Assembly: GCA_029934085.1 (NCBI GenBank)
Contig: JAOZMY010000010.1
Coordinates: 1 to 38,955, forward strand
Length of the DNA: 38,955 bases
Direction of reading: 5' to 3'
From: a bacterium
GTDB taxonomy: Bacteria; Desulfobacterota; S145-22
The first letter of the stretch is position 1, and every line of letters begins with the position of its first letter. A program made the position numbers and the translations under genes. Of the stretch, positions 1 to 8,782 are shown piece by piece. A model generated the notes under the pieces. The model did not search any database, had not been told where the DNA came from, and saw nothing but the letters and a program-made list of their open reading frames with translations.

Positions 1-142
1 CCCTCGTCCTGTCCGTCGAGTGCCCATCGATCACGAGGATTTCATCCGCGTAAGGCTTACACCCCTCAATGATCTCGGCTATAGTCATCTCCTCATTTCT
101 TGTTGGTATGACAACCGTTACTTTTTGTTGCCCGTTCTCCAC
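1..142 (-). CDS. Family 2 glycosyltransferase, N-terminal 47 residues only (cut by window edge)
   Basis: Translating the minus strand from GTG at 142 gives an open frame to the edge with the usual start of a GT2 (dolichol-phosphate-mannose-synthase-like) transferase. A beta strand with VVIPTRNEE (about residues 10-18) is followed by EILVIDGHSTDRT (about residues 34-46), the nucleotide-binding part of the GT-A fold. The GTG start is supported by AGGAGG four bases upstream. GT2 enzymes of this type move a sugar from a nucleotide donor to a polyprenyl phosphate or nascent glycan at the cytoplasmic membrane face. It is the last visible gene of the long minus-strand glycan run. Acceptor and sugar cannot be told from 47 residues. 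Confidence 0.8.
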   Translation of the reverse strand, partial: MENGQQKVTVVIPTRNEEMTIAEIIEGCKPYADEILVIDGHSTDRTR

Positions 143-169
143 AACTCCTCCTATTTATGTTTCCTGTGT

Positions 170-198
170 AATATATGCTTTTTAGCACACTCCTTCAA
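170..198 (-). promoter_or_regulatory. Possible sigma-70 type promoter before the GT2 gene
   Basis: On the minus strand, TTGAAG (198-193) and TATATT (175-170) are separated by exactly 17 bases and lie about 30 bases upstream of the GTG start at 142. They sit in the 99-base gap between the methyltransferase stop and the GT2 start, so GT2 could be transcribed on its own as well as by read-through. This is pattern matching only. Confidence 0.35.
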
Positions 199-241
199 AA
201 TTTAGAACCTCACACTACTTTTAAACTCTTTCGCACCAGTT

Positions 242-952
242 TTAGGCCTTCCGGCATATAAATATGTTATTCGTGCCCGTGATATCTCTGTCATTCGTAT
301 TCACCATTTTTCCACTTAAAAAGATACTCGAAAAGATAAAACTCAAATAAACCATAAATATCGGCTTTGTAATAATAGGCGTTTGAGAAAAAACCTTTTC
401 GACCTTGAAATACCTTTCAAGCAGTTCGCACAGGCTATCCTTATATAAAAGATTTATGTGGTGTGGGTTGTCGAACAGACGATCCTCCACGATCTTATCC
501 GGCGAAGAAATCACCAGGATTCCATCCCGCCTCAAAACCCTTTTAATTTCGGACAAAAATCTTTCATGATCTACAAGATGCTCGATCGTCTCAATCGTCA
601 CAACAGTATCAAAATACCCCTCTTCAAAAGGGATTTCGTAAACACTTCCCACCAGATATTTCAAATTCTTACGCTCTGCTCCATATTTCAACTTCGCCGA
701 TCGGATAGCTTTCTCAGAAATATCCATACCCCAGATCACTGCATTTTCAGTCTTGACAAGAAGATCAGAACCGTAGCCATCACCGCAGGCTGTATTGAGA
801 ATTCGTTCCCCTTCTACATACCGTGACGCAAACAAGTATCTTGCTCGGTCTTTCGAGCGGGCATATCGATGAAGAAGTGAAGGTTTATCTTGACTCCTCT
901 CCTCCTCGTAAATCTTTCCCCGAGATAGTATTTTATTGAAAAAGCCTTTCAT
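242..952 (-). CDS. Class I SAM-dependent methyltransferase
   Basis: A 236-residue soluble protein with a Methyltransf_11/25 type Rossmann core. Motif I is ILNTACGDGYG (residues 51-61), the acidic end of strand 2 is WGMDIS (74-79), and the post-II/III region holds FDTVVTIETIEHL and an RVLRRDGILVISSP strand. Such enzymes transfer a methyl group from S-adenosylmethionine to a small molecule or sugar. Its position between a membrane spermidine-synthase-like gene (30 bases upstream) and GT2 suggests a glycan or lipid-linked acceptor, but nothing in the sequence fixes the substrate. A hydrophobic stretch near residues 195-215 could help membrane association. Start ATG at 952; the Shine-Dalgarno is weak. 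Confidence 0.85.
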   Translation of the reverse strand: MKGFFNKILSRGKIYEEERSQDKPSLLHRYARSKDRARYLFASRYVEGERILNTACGDGYGSDLLVKTENAVIWGMDISEKAIRSAKLKYGAERKNLKYLVGSVYEIPFEEGYFDTVVTIETIEHLVDHERFLSEIKRVLRRDGILVISSPDKIVEDRLFDNPHHINLLYKDSLCELLERYFKVEKVFSQTPIITKPIFMVYLSFIFSSIFLSGKMVNTNDRDITGTNNIFICRKA

Positions 953-982
953 CTTTCACTCTTAATACTCAAAACAAGTTAC

Positions 983-3364
983 TCACATTTCCTTCAAAAC
1001 AAGTAAGGCACTCAAGTAAAGAATACTTGCAAAAACGAGAACGGCCGAAAAACCCCAATAAAGAGCCATTAGTACCGTCAATACCGAGCCAACGACCGTT
1101 GCGAATCCATTGATCCCCCAAACCCAACCCACAAGATTTTTTGAGCGCTCGTGCACCAAAACCAATCCAAGCGGGAAAGGCATCCCCATAACGATTCCCA
1201 GCGGGAACAGAAGCAATACCGTTATAATAGCCTTAACTGCAAAGGGCGATCCAAGGAAAATCGGAAAAACTTTGGGAATCAAGAGCATCAATCCCATACT
1301 AACGAGGAATATGAGAGGGAAAACAATCTTTAGAGACGACTTTATTCTCTGCTGAAATCTTTCTGCGATAAAACTACCAACACCAGTAAAAAACAGAAGG
1401 ATTGCGATAATCAAGCTTATGGAAATCGCTGGATATCCCAGAAAAAGCACAAACTGCTTCATGAGACACAACTCGATCATGATAAAACCCATCCCCAGGA
1501 TGGTGAAATAATACAAAAAAGGCCATTTCTTATACTCGTTAGTCTCCCTTTTGCCAACCCAAAGCAATGGAATGAAAATGAAAAAGAACGACATCACAAT
1601 GCTCTCTATAGCCAGTGAAAACACGGGAAGATCCGACTTGGTAATGACTCTTCCCCCTTCCTTTCCCATCTTCTTAGCAAAAAGTTTATAAATCCATTTT
1701 AACTCTGTCACCATAAATGGATTCTGCTTATCAATCAACGACCCCATTTTTAAAAAGTGATTGAAAAAAGGCTTGTCATCCGTCGGAGGCGATAGTTCGA
1801 AACCAGCAAAACGATAGTAAGCTTCCGGGTTATCTCCCTTTAAAATTTTGGCGTACAAGTTCTCTTCTTTTGTCATGTGGGGGTGATATAATACCTTGAA
1901 ATGCTTGATCTTGGCATATTCCTTAATCCACCCGACCTCTTTCTCGCTAAAAGGTGAGTTTTTGTAGTAAAATCCGTTCAGCATCCAGGTCTCACCTGTT
2001 AAAATAGCCACGTGTTTCCATACGTCTTTTCGCCCCAACTCTTCGAAAGCTTTCCTCAAGGTAGTGCAAAGTCTCACACTTCCCCAGCGATTCAACGCCA
2101 AAAAACCGTCCGGAGTTAGGTGCTTGATATAATCCTTGAAACCTTCCACGGTAAGGAGATATGTTTCCGACAGGTTGATAGAACCAGAGGCAATAGCAAT
2201 AGGGGTAAAATTGTTCTTCATTTGGATGAGATCATACTTATCATCCGTATTAATGACAAAACTCCTCCCCTCATCATTGTGGAGATGGACGTCTTTCCGC
2301 CTAAAAAGATTTCGATTGTATTGCCTAAAATTATCCCTCACGATCTTGCAAATCAAAGGATCCATCTCCACCGCATCCACGAGACTGCTACGATGACTCA
2401 AAGCGTAAACAACCTCCGTCCCACCGGATGAGCCAATAATCATCACCCTTGGTTTTTTATGACGCATGAAGATATAAGGGAAGTTGATTGACTCCCCCCA
2501 ATTGGGTCTTTTGATCGCTCCCTCATTGGGCCCCAAAACAGCAAGAAACGACTGATTCTGTCCACCGTTAATCCAGATTTGAGCCCGTATGTTGTCTCCT
2601 ACTTTTCTTCCAATTACATCAATCTTCGAAAGAGGACTCCAACCGGAGAAAAAGACCGTTTGGCTCTTAACAAGTCTTGTAAAGTTACGCTTGTTTTGAT
2701 GCGGATAAATTTTAAAAATCTTTTCCGAGACAGGAATCAAAACAAGAATCCCGATGAACACCAATGCGAAAAATACCTTCATCGGCGCAAGCAACCTTCC
2801 TTCCAAGAAAACAATCGAAGCCACAACACCTAACAACGCTGAAAACAGCAAAGTTCCAGTGGCTCCTAAAGGCGTAATCAGCAGGATAATAACCAAAGAT
2901 CCTATCGAGGCACCAACCAAGTCAAAAAAGTATAATCTATTCACTTCCTTTTTGCTGGATGACAAAAGGATAGAAATAGACAGCCCAGCAAAGAAAAACG
3001 GTGCCATAATTGAGATAAAAATAATAGCGAGATAAACCCATGTCCTAAGCTTATCAAATCGACTCACATCCAACGGCACCCAAATAATCATCAGAAGGCT
3101 AAAGATAGCTGTCACGGCAAAGCAAAAGGAGAAAACAGATACCCTGCGGCCCCTGTTCTCCGCGGTATTAAGTCTCTGAAAAATATAGAGAAACACGCCC
3201 GCTACCCCAAAACCAAACAGGGCCGTCGACACGATCATAAAAGCGTAATTCGACCAAACCGTATACGAAAAAATCGACGTCAACACCACTTCGTAAAGCA
3301 AGGTTCCCATTGCCAGGAAGAAAATACCCCATAGTTTCCTATCTTTGATTATCTCAAATCCCAT
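983..3364 (-). CDS. Membrane-embedded spermidine-synthase-like protein
   Basis: A 793-residue protein in three parts: about seven N-terminal membrane helices (residues 10-215), a cytosolic SpeE-like Rossmann domain (about 225-590), and a further block of six or seven helices (about 595-793). The SAM-binding loop is seen at RVMIIGSSGGTE (306-317) with EMDP at 333-336 closing strand 2. Where true aminopropyltransferases carry a catalytic YDVIxxDxxDP motif, this protein has YDLIQMKNNFTP (377-388), so the catalytic aspartates are missing and polyamine synthesis is unlikely. Proteins of this architecture are known as transmembrane spermidine-synthase-like proteins of unclear function. GGAGAAGG lies just before the ATG at 3364, and the gene follows the GT-C gene by 17 bases, so it belongs to the same transcript. 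Confidence 0.82.
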   Translation of the reverse strand: MGFEIIKDRKLWGIFFLAMGTLLYEVVLTSIFSYTVWSNYAFMIVSTALFGFGVAGVFLYIFQRLNTAENRGRRVSVFSFCFAVTAIFSLLMIIWVPLDVSRFDKLRTWVYLAIIFISIMAPFFFAGLSISILLSSSKKEVNRLYFFDLVGASIGSLVIILLITPLGATGTLLFSALLGVVASIVFLEGRLLAPMKVFFALVFIGILVLIPVSEKIFKIYPHQNKRNFTRLVKSQTVFFSGWSPLSKIDVIGRKVGDNIRAQIWINGGQNQSFLAVLGPNEGAIKRPNWGESINFPYIFMRHKKPRVMIIGSSGGTEVVYALSHRSSLVDAVEMDPLICKIVRDNFRQYNRNLFRRKDVHLHNDEGRSFVINTDDKYDLIQMKNNFTPIAIASGSINLSETYLLTVEGFKDYIKHLTPDGFLALNRWGSVRLCTTLRKAFEELGRKDVWKHVAILTGETWMLNGFYYKNSPFSEKEVGWIKEYAKIKHFKVLYHPHMTKEENLYAKILKGDNPEAYYRFAGFELSPPTDDKPFFNHFLKMGSLIDKQNPFMVTELKWIYKLFAKKMGKEGGRVITKSDLPVFSLAIESIVMSFFFIFIPLLWVGKRETNEYKKWPFLYYFTILGMGFIMIELCLMKQFVLFLGYPAISISLIIAILLFFTGVGSFIAERFQQRIKSSLKIVFPLIFLVSMGLMLLIPKVFPIFLGSPFAVKAIITVLLLFPLGIVMGMPFPLGLVLVHERSKNLVGWVWGINGFATVVGSVLTVLMALYWGFSAVLVFASILYLSALLVLKEM

Positions 3365-3381
3365 TCCTTCTCCTTCAAGTT

Positions 3382-5100
3382 TTATTCAGGCTTTACTTTA
3401 AAAAGTATGGCCCAAGCATTTTTAATTCTATATCGTTCCATCAAAACCAATCGTTCTTTAATGAATCGACGTCCTAATGGTCGCATTAACATCTTGAGTT
3501 CGGCGTCACGGTTCCCTCTCCATAAAAACACGTGGGTAAAATGATAAGTTTCATAAGGCTGCTTTTCATTCAACCACCCTGAGGCTACCAGCAAAGCCCT
3601 ATTCTTATTCTCCATACATACCATAGGGGACCAAAGACCCACGATGACCCCATCTTTCACCAAATCCCCCACCCTTCTCGAGGTATTAATCTCATCAAAT
3701 GTGGGGTGGGAAACCCATTTTGCATACAGCTTCACATTGTGGAACAGCGAAATAACAAGAAACGACAGGATAATTACCGTCCGACCCAGCCTAAAGCGCC
3801 CCTTCACCTGGGCAAGAAACCTCAATACAACCAAAACAGTTATGATTACAACAGCGAGTCCGAGGGCAACTAATCCCTCCGTCTTGTCGAAATGAATATA
3901 CTTACCGCCTAAGAAAACTGTTAGGCAAATCCACGCCACAAACAAAACAGAAAACACCTTATGATTCAAAACTTCAGAATATTCAAGTTCGTAAAAAAAA
4001 CGACAGGCCAGCCACGCCAAAATGGCCACAGGAGGAACCAGAGATATAAAGTACCGGGGAGGCCTATAATGTAAGCCAGAAACAGCGAAATACCCGATCA
4101 CAAACCATCCCAGGATAAGAACTTCAAAGGCCGTAATCTCTTCCGAACCAATAATAAACCGATAGAAAGAAATGGGGAAATATAACCACGCAAGGAGAAG
4201 GACAAACGGGAACCATCTGAAATGCTTAAAGACGATGGGCGAATACTTGCCAAAAACACGAGAGACATATTCCCCCATATCCCTTGGCATCGCGAGCCGC
4301 TTCCAGCTTGCCGAAAAACGGCTGATTTCCCCATGATTAGGGATATAAAACACGATCAACCAAATCAATCCCGCCACTCCAACACCCAAGATAAAAGGAA
4401 AGGCCATTTTTACACCATAGCTCAAACATTCTTTGAAACCTCCTCCTCGATTTTGGAGCATCCTTTTTTCCCTAAAAAAATGGAAGACATAGGAAGCAAA
4501 CAAAATAGTTAAAAAATAGATTGCCGTTGGTTTACAGCTGAAAACCCCTACCGAGGCAAAAGCTGAAAAAAACATCGCAACCTTGTAGCGTTTTCCCAAT
4601 ACCCAAAGAAACAACGAAAGGATCATCCAATTCGTCAACATGGCATCCGACAGACTGATCCTCGTATACATAAGAAAGAAATAATTAGCCTCAAGAAAGC
4701 AAAATCCCAGAAGCGCCCACAAAAAAGACCGGCTTTCAAAATATAAAGCCCAAAAAAACAGAATCATACTTAAACCCGCCCACAACAAAGGAACCATCCT
4801 CAGGGCCTTAAATCCAGTTCCGAGGATCGTGAAAGAGGCAAAATCAAAGAAAGTTAAAATAGGATTGAACAGATACGGATTCCACTCATCCGTTACCCAT
4901 TTGCCAAACAATACCTTATTGCGCGCATTATGAGCATACATGAATTCATCGCCATAAAGACCCCCGCTCCAGCTTAAGTCTGCCGGAGGATCGGCCAATA
5001 AATGAACCGTTCGTGCGGCAAAAAAAATGGAAAACACCAAGATCAAACCAATCAATAAAAGATATCCTGGCTTTTGCCCCTTGAGTAAAGAAAGGCTCAT
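3382..5100 (-). CDS. GT-C family glycosyltransferase (PMT/ArnT-like, GT39/GT83 type)
   Basis: A 572-residue polytopic membrane protein with about 12 predicted helices. The first periplasmic loop carries the acidic pair typical of polyprenyl-phosphate-sugar transferases: LYGDEFMYAHNAR places Asp51-Glu52 shortly after the first helix, as in PMT and ArnT proteins. Family members move a sugar from a polyprenyl phosphate carrier to an acceptor outside the cytoplasmic membrane. The short soluble C-terminal end (about 460-572) is smaller than in ArnT. Its ATG overlaps the stop of the upstream hydrolase gene (ATGA, 5097-5100), showing translational coupling. Acceptor unknown; the operon suggests a surface glycan or lipid. 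Confidence 0.85.
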   Translation of the reverse strand: MSLSLLKGQKPGYLLLIGLILVFSIFFAARTVHLLADPPADLSWSGGLYGDEFMYAHNARNKVLFGKWVTDEWNPYLFNPILTFFDFASFTILGTGFKALRMVPLLWAGLSMILFFWALYFESRSFLWALLGFCFLEANYFFLMYTRISLSDAMLTNWMILSLFLWVLGKRYKVAMFFSAFASVGVFSCKPTAIYFLTILFASYVFHFFREKRMLQNRGGGFKECLSYGVKMAFPFILGVGVAGLIWLIVFYIPNHGEISRFSASWKRLAMPRDMGEYVSRVFGKYSPIVFKHFRWFPFVLLLAWLYFPISFYRFIIGSEEITAFEVLILGWFVIGYFAVSGLHYRPPRYFISLVPPVAILAWLACRFFYELEYSEVLNHKVFSVLFVAWICLTVFLGGKYIHFDKTEGLVALGLAVVIITVLVVLRFLAQVKGRFRLGRTVIILSFLVISLFHNVKLYAKWVSHPTFDEINTSRRVGDLVKDGVIVGLWSPMVCMENKNRALLVASGWLNEKQPYETYHFTHVFLWRGNRDAELKMLMRPLGRRFIKERLVLMERYRIKNAWAILFKVKPE

Positions 5101-6077
5101 TTGTTCACATCCACCCTTTTACTCCTTTTGACCCTTCTCAGGATATCTTTCAACGCGGGCTCATCATTCCTAAGCCACGCATCAATCGTCACTACAAGAA
5201 TATGTATCGCCACGGGAAAAACCACTTTCGTCCCGTTAGCCGTTCCTATCCAGTGATTCGTGGGTAAGATGATATGGTCTTTCCGGTTCAAGACGTAAAT
5301 ATCTTTAACAAAGCGTGTCAGATAAGCGATATCCTTCGGTTCTTCATAAGTCCCCTCGATAAAGAGGATGGGTTTCAAAAAAATAAAATTCCTGTAACTC
5401 TCGATAACGATCGGTAAAGTAACCTCTTTCAACAAAGGCAGTGAAATCGAAATCTTTTTTGACATATCCTCATGCATACGATCCAAAATCCACTGCAATC
5501 CAAGAGGTGCCTTTTCCTTGAAAAATAACTCGTTCACTCTTCTTCCGGGAGAAATGGACACAATTTGTGAAATCCTATGGTCTCTCACTCCTGCACTGAC
5601 AGCCACACCTCCACCCATGGAATGACCTATCATGATGATTTCCTTCATGGGAGGCGTCAGTTTTTCAAGGGTGGTTATAGCGGAGATGGCATCCTCGGTA
5701 AAATCGAGGTCTTTGAATGAAGTGACCCTGTCCGGACCCTCGGATTTTCCGTAACAGCGAAAATCAAATGTGAGACAAGCATATCCCAATTTTGCGAACC
5801 GCTTGCATATTTCCGGGAACAATATATTACTACATCCCTTATCATTCGCTCCCGGACATAGAACGATTCCTTTACCATTGAAATCCTTCTTTCCAGGGAA
5901 AAAGTAATTGCCATAAAGCTTGTAAGGACCACTTTTAAAATAGACACTTTCCCCCATAATCTTCCCGTTTGCACTACCAAAAGAAAGTAGAGGAAAGAAA
6001 AGAGAAAAAAGCAGAATTAAACCTCCATAAAGAGGTGCTCTCAAGGTCGTTCTATTCAAGAAACTTCTCACCTTCAT
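5097..6077 (-). CDS. Exported or membrane-anchored alpha/beta hydrolase
   Basis: A 326-residue protein of the alpha/beta hydrolase superfamily. Residues 14-36 are hydrophobic and look like an uncleaved signal anchor or signal peptide. The nucleophile elbow GHSMGGG (151-157) gives Ser153, the DFRCYGKSEG segment (105-114) is the usual strand-loop of serine aminopeptidase/esterase-like members, and the oxyanion region lies around LCPGANDKG (73-81). A late DHIILP segment may supply the catalytic His, which I cannot assign firmly. The N-terminus overlaps the end of the upstream YbhN-type gene by 26 bases. In this cluster it could deacylate or trim the product, an inference from context only. Confidence 0.82.
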   Translation of the reverse strand: MKVRSFLNRTTLRAPLYGGLILLFSLFFPLLSFGSANGKIMGESVYFKSGPYKLYGNYFFPGKKDFNGKGIVLCPGANDKGCSNILFPEICKRFAKLGYACLTFDFRCYGKSEGPDRVTSFKDLDFTEDAISAITTLEKLTPPMKEIIMIGHSMGGGVAVSAGVRDHRISQIVSISPGRRVNELFFKEKAPLGLQWILDRMHEDMSKKISISLPLLKEVTLPIVIESYRNFIFLKPILFIEGTYEEPKDIAYLTRFVKDIYVLNRKDHIILPTNHWIGTANGTKVVFPVAIHILVVTIDAWLRNDEPALKDILRRVKRSKRVDVNK

Positions 6078-7041
6078 CCACTATTTCTGAAATCGCCTCC
6101 TTTTCTCCCTTCCGCAACATATAAATTAAACCACCAATTAAAGCATAAAATAGTATCATAACAAACGCCATCCACGCAATGGCCAGGCTCTTTTCCGGTG
6201 ACACCGAAACCTTGGCAAAAAAATAGACAAACAGGTTTTCACGGACGCCGATGCCATTGATCGATACTGGAAGCATGGACAGGAGAAAAATCACCGGGAT
6301 GACCACCATGAAAAAGCTAAAGGGAAGATCCAGAGAAAAGGCGATGGATAATAGATAGTAGTGCAAAATAAACAAGAGTTGGAGAGCCAGCCCCAACAAA
6401 ATCACCTTCACTAAAGGCCAGGGATGCGAGCGAAATTGAACAAGGATGTCAAGAACCGTGGAAATCTTGTGAACGATTGCCTTTCCGATCCGGAAGGGAA
6501 TCTTACGCTCTAAAAAGGCCAGATCGATCCCCTCTTTCCAGAGGAAAATAACCATCCCAACAACAAGAAAACCGAGGACGAACACCGGCCAATAGGAAAC
6601 CTCTTTGAACCTTCCTATCTGAAGGGCAATCCCAGTACTCACCAACATGAGCAGCACAAGGATTCCGGTGAATCGCTCGAACAGGATAATTGTCAGAGAT
6701 TTGGTCAAGGATCCGCAGGGCTTCGCCGTATCCATACCCCGCACCACATCCCCACCCACAATCGTGGGCAGGAACTGGTTGAAAAAGGTCCCCACCAGGT
6801 AGGATTTGATCGTTAAGCTCAGGGGGACATCCACCCCTTGCGCCTTCAGTAGCACCTTCCAGCGTTCTCCACTGACCCAGTACCCAAAGATATGCAGCAA
6901 AAGCGCGGCCAGCAACCACCATCCTTTGGCCCGCTGAACAATCTCCCAAACCTTAGCGATATCGACCTTATAGACGATCCATCCAATCAGGATAATACTA
7001 ACGGGGATCTTGATGAAGACCGTGCTCTTGAACCCCTTCAT
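6052..7041 (-). CDS. YbhN/AglD-type (UPF0104, LPG synthase TM region) membrane protein
   Basis: A 329-residue integral membrane protein with about eight helices. The family hallmark is visible in KSYLVGTFFNQFLPTIVGGD followed by RG, roughly residues 75-96, and in GIGVRENLFVYFF near the C-terminus. These proteins match the transmembrane half of MprF; family members are proposed to move lipid-linked compounds across the membrane or assist glycosyl transfer (AglD, YbhN). A longer reading frame runs upstream to 7086, but the ATG at 7041 is chosen because it forms an ATGA overlap with the acyltransferase stop. A second copy of the fold occurs at 8783-10600 fused to a methyltransferase. Confidence 0.85.
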   Translation of the reverse strand: MKGFKSTVFIKIPVSIILIGWIVYKVDIAKVWEIVQRAKGWWLLAALLLHIFGYWVSGERWKVLLKAQGVDVPLSLTIKSYLVGTFFNQFLPTIVGGDVVRGMDTAKPCGSLTKSLTIILFERFTGILVLLMLVSTGIALQIGRFKEVSYWPVFVLGFLVVGMVIFLWKEGIDLAFLERKIPFRIGKAIVHKISTVLDILVQFRSHPWPLVKVILLGLALQLLFILHYYLLSIAFSLDLPFSFFMVVIPVIFLLSMLPVSINGIGVRENLFVYFFAKVSVSPEKSLAIAWMAFVMILFYALIGGLIYMLRKGEKEAISEIVDEGEKFLE

Positions 7042-7781
7042 GACCTCTCCGCCACAACCTTTGCGGGAATCCCCGCCACCACACAATTCTTCGGCACGTC
7101 CTCCGTCACCACAGCGCCTGCCCCGATCACGGACCCGCTATGAACGGTAACCCCATCCAGGATGGTGACCCTCGCCCCGATCCAGACGTTATCCTCAACA
7201 ACGATCCCCCCCTTATGGAGATTGGGCTGTTCGATGATGGGAATGTCCAACCGGCTGTAATCGTGGTTTCCGCCGCCCACGATATAGGTATAGGCGGCAA
7301 TGATCACCTCATCTCCGATTTCAACCTTCTCCTCGGAATGAATAAGGCAGTTCTGGGCGATGTTCGTGTGATTCCCTACCTTGATATATCCCCCCTTACA
7401 GCTCAGGATATTGTTGCGGCTGATCACCACCTCGTCTCCGACGGTAATCCGTCCCGACTCTACTCCCTTGGCATCGAGAACCACGTTGTCGTCTACCACG
7501 ACCCGGCTCCCGACAAAGATCTTCGAGGGGTTTCGGATCATCATGTTCCTTCCAAAGGCCGTCCCCCTCCCCACAGATCCCATCATCCAGGGATATGTTA
7601 CCTTCCTAAGCCAATATCCCACCGCTCCCGGAACCGGTGCGGCAAACATCATAAGGCACTCGTAACGAAACAGTTCCCACCATCCCCCTCGTCCAATAAC
7701 CAATTCCCGGTACTTGGCGAAGCTGGAACGATTATCCGCCGTCAAAAGATGGCCGAATTCCGTCTGTTTACGTTCGCTCAT
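7038..7781 (-). CDS. Left-handed beta-helix (hexapeptide) O-acyltransferase
   Basis: A 247-residue protein whose residues about 85-240 follow hexapeptide rungs ([LIV]-G-x4): for example VGSRVVVDDNVVLDA, VGDEVVISRNN, VGNHTNIAQNC, IGDEVIIAAYT, and a final IGAGAVVTEDVPKNCVVAGIPAK. The GGGNHDYS segment after the third coil holds the His expected to act as catalytic base in acetyltransferases of the WcaF/LpxA-like group. It probably transfers acetyl or another acyl group from acyl-CoA to a sugar hydroxyl or amine of the glycan. About 60 N-terminal residues precede the helix and contain a hydrophobic segment. It lies between the epimerase (3 bases upstream) and the YbhN-type gene (4-base overlap). 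Confidence 0.9.
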   Translation of the reverse strand: MSERKQTEFGHLLTADNRSSFAKYRELVIGRGGWWELFRYECLMMFAAPVPGAVGYWLRKVTYPWMMGSVGRGTAFGRNMMIRNPSKIFVGSRVVVDDNVVLDAKGVESGRITVGDEVVISRNNILSCKGGYIKVGNHTNIAQNCLIHSEEKVEIGDEVIIAAYTYIVGGGNHDYSRLDIPIIEQPNLHKGGIVVEDNVWIGARVTILDGVTVHSGSVIGAGAVVTEDVPKNCVVAGIPAKVVAERS

Positions 7782-7784
7782 CGT

Positions 7785-8777
7785 CTATAACCAGCCTTGG
7801 GATCTATACCACGCGACCGTCAACCGGACTCCTTCAGGCAAATTTATCTCCGGGACGTAGCCACAACACCTCCGTGCCAGGGAGATGTCGAAGGACTGAT
7901 CGCGCAGGAAAAACCCCAGTCTCCTCCTGTGAATTGGGGGTTGCTTCCGCAACGGCTTATACAGGATTTCACACCCTATTGCAATCACGGAGGCCACGGG
8001 CACTGGGATCTTTAGAGGAAGGGGAGACACGCCCGTTGCCTCGGAAATGAGGCCAACCAGGTCCTTCAGGTGTACAGGAGACTCCCCCGCCAGGATCACG
8101 CAACGTCCAACCGTCTCTCCCGATCGCGTGCATTGGAAAATCCCCCTCACGAGATCACTCACATAAACGGGGTGAATCCAGGTTTCCCCCTCCCCAATCA
8201 TAACAAACTTTCGCCTCGCAATCATGGAGAAGATGGGAAAGGTCCGCTTGTCTCCGGGACCATACACCCAGGCGGGCCGCACCGCGCTTACCGGAACGCC
8301 CCGGCGGCGCCCCTCCTCCAGCACCCACAGTTCAGCCTCCAATTTTGAGCGCTCATACGCGTTGGTAGGAAAACAGGGGGTCTCCTCGTTCGCAGGGATC
8401 TCTCTCAGATATCCCATGACACCTACGCTGCCGCAATACAAGAAACGCTTCAAAGGCTGTCCGGACGCAAGCACGGCGGAAAACAGGTTCTTCGTCCCCT
8501 CCAGATTGACCTTGAAAAACCCCTCTTCCTCCCCGGGAGGCAAATTGATCAGGCCGGCCAGGTGAAAAATCACGTTCACATCCCTCACCGCCGGGGTCAG
8601 GCTTGACAAATTGGTGATATCTCCCTCGACCACCTCCACGCGGCCATGCCACGTCTCGGGAATCCTGGAGCGGTCCCGCGCGAGAACCCGAATCTGCCGC
8701 CCCTCATCCAAAAGACGTTCCACCAGATGATGCCCGATGAATCCCGTAGCTCCCGTTACGAGATAAAGGTCTTCCAC
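7785..8777 (-). CDS. NAD(P)-dependent epimerase/dehydratase (extended SDR)
   Basis: A 330-residue extended short-chain dehydrogenase. The dinucleotide loop is TGATGFIG (8-15), the active site is YERSK with Tyr141 and Lys145, Ser117 lies in the preceding CGSVGVMG strand, and the substrate segment begins RPAWVYGPGD. Members act on nucleotide-sugars (epimerases, dehydratases, reductases) or on dihydroflavonol/sterol-like substrates, and the HpnA-type hopanoid epimerases look similar. With glycosyltransferases around it, a sugar-nucleotide substrate is the best guess. Only 5 bases separate it from the upstream YbhN-methyltransferase fusion and 3 from the downstream acyltransferase. Confidence 0.88.
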   Translation of the reverse strand: MEDLYLVTGATGFIGHHLVERLLDEGRQIRVLARDRSRIPETWHGRVEVVEGDITNLSSLTPAVRDVNVIFHLAGLINLPPGEEEGFFKVNLEGTKNLFSAVLASGQPLKRFLYCGSVGVMGYLREIPANEETPCFPTNAYERSKLEAELWVLEEGRRRGVPVSAVRPAWVYGPGDKRTFPIFSMIARRKFVMIGEGETWIHPVYVSDLVRGIFQCTRSGETVGRCVILAGESPVHLKDLVGLISEATGVSPLPLKIPVPVASVIAIGCEILYKPLRKQPPIHRRRLGFFLRDQSFDISLARRCCGYVPEINLPEGVRLTVAWYRSQGWL

Positions 8778-8782
8778 TCCCT

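Noticed and set aside
20-205. 61-codon plus-strand frame at the left edge
   Set aside because: It is opposite to the start of a clear GT2 glycosyltransferase on the minus strand.
7042-7086. Longer start for the YbhN-type gene
   Set aside because: The extra residues are Cys/Gly-rich, overlap the acyltransferase gene and lack support; ATG 7041 makes a normal ATGA overlap.
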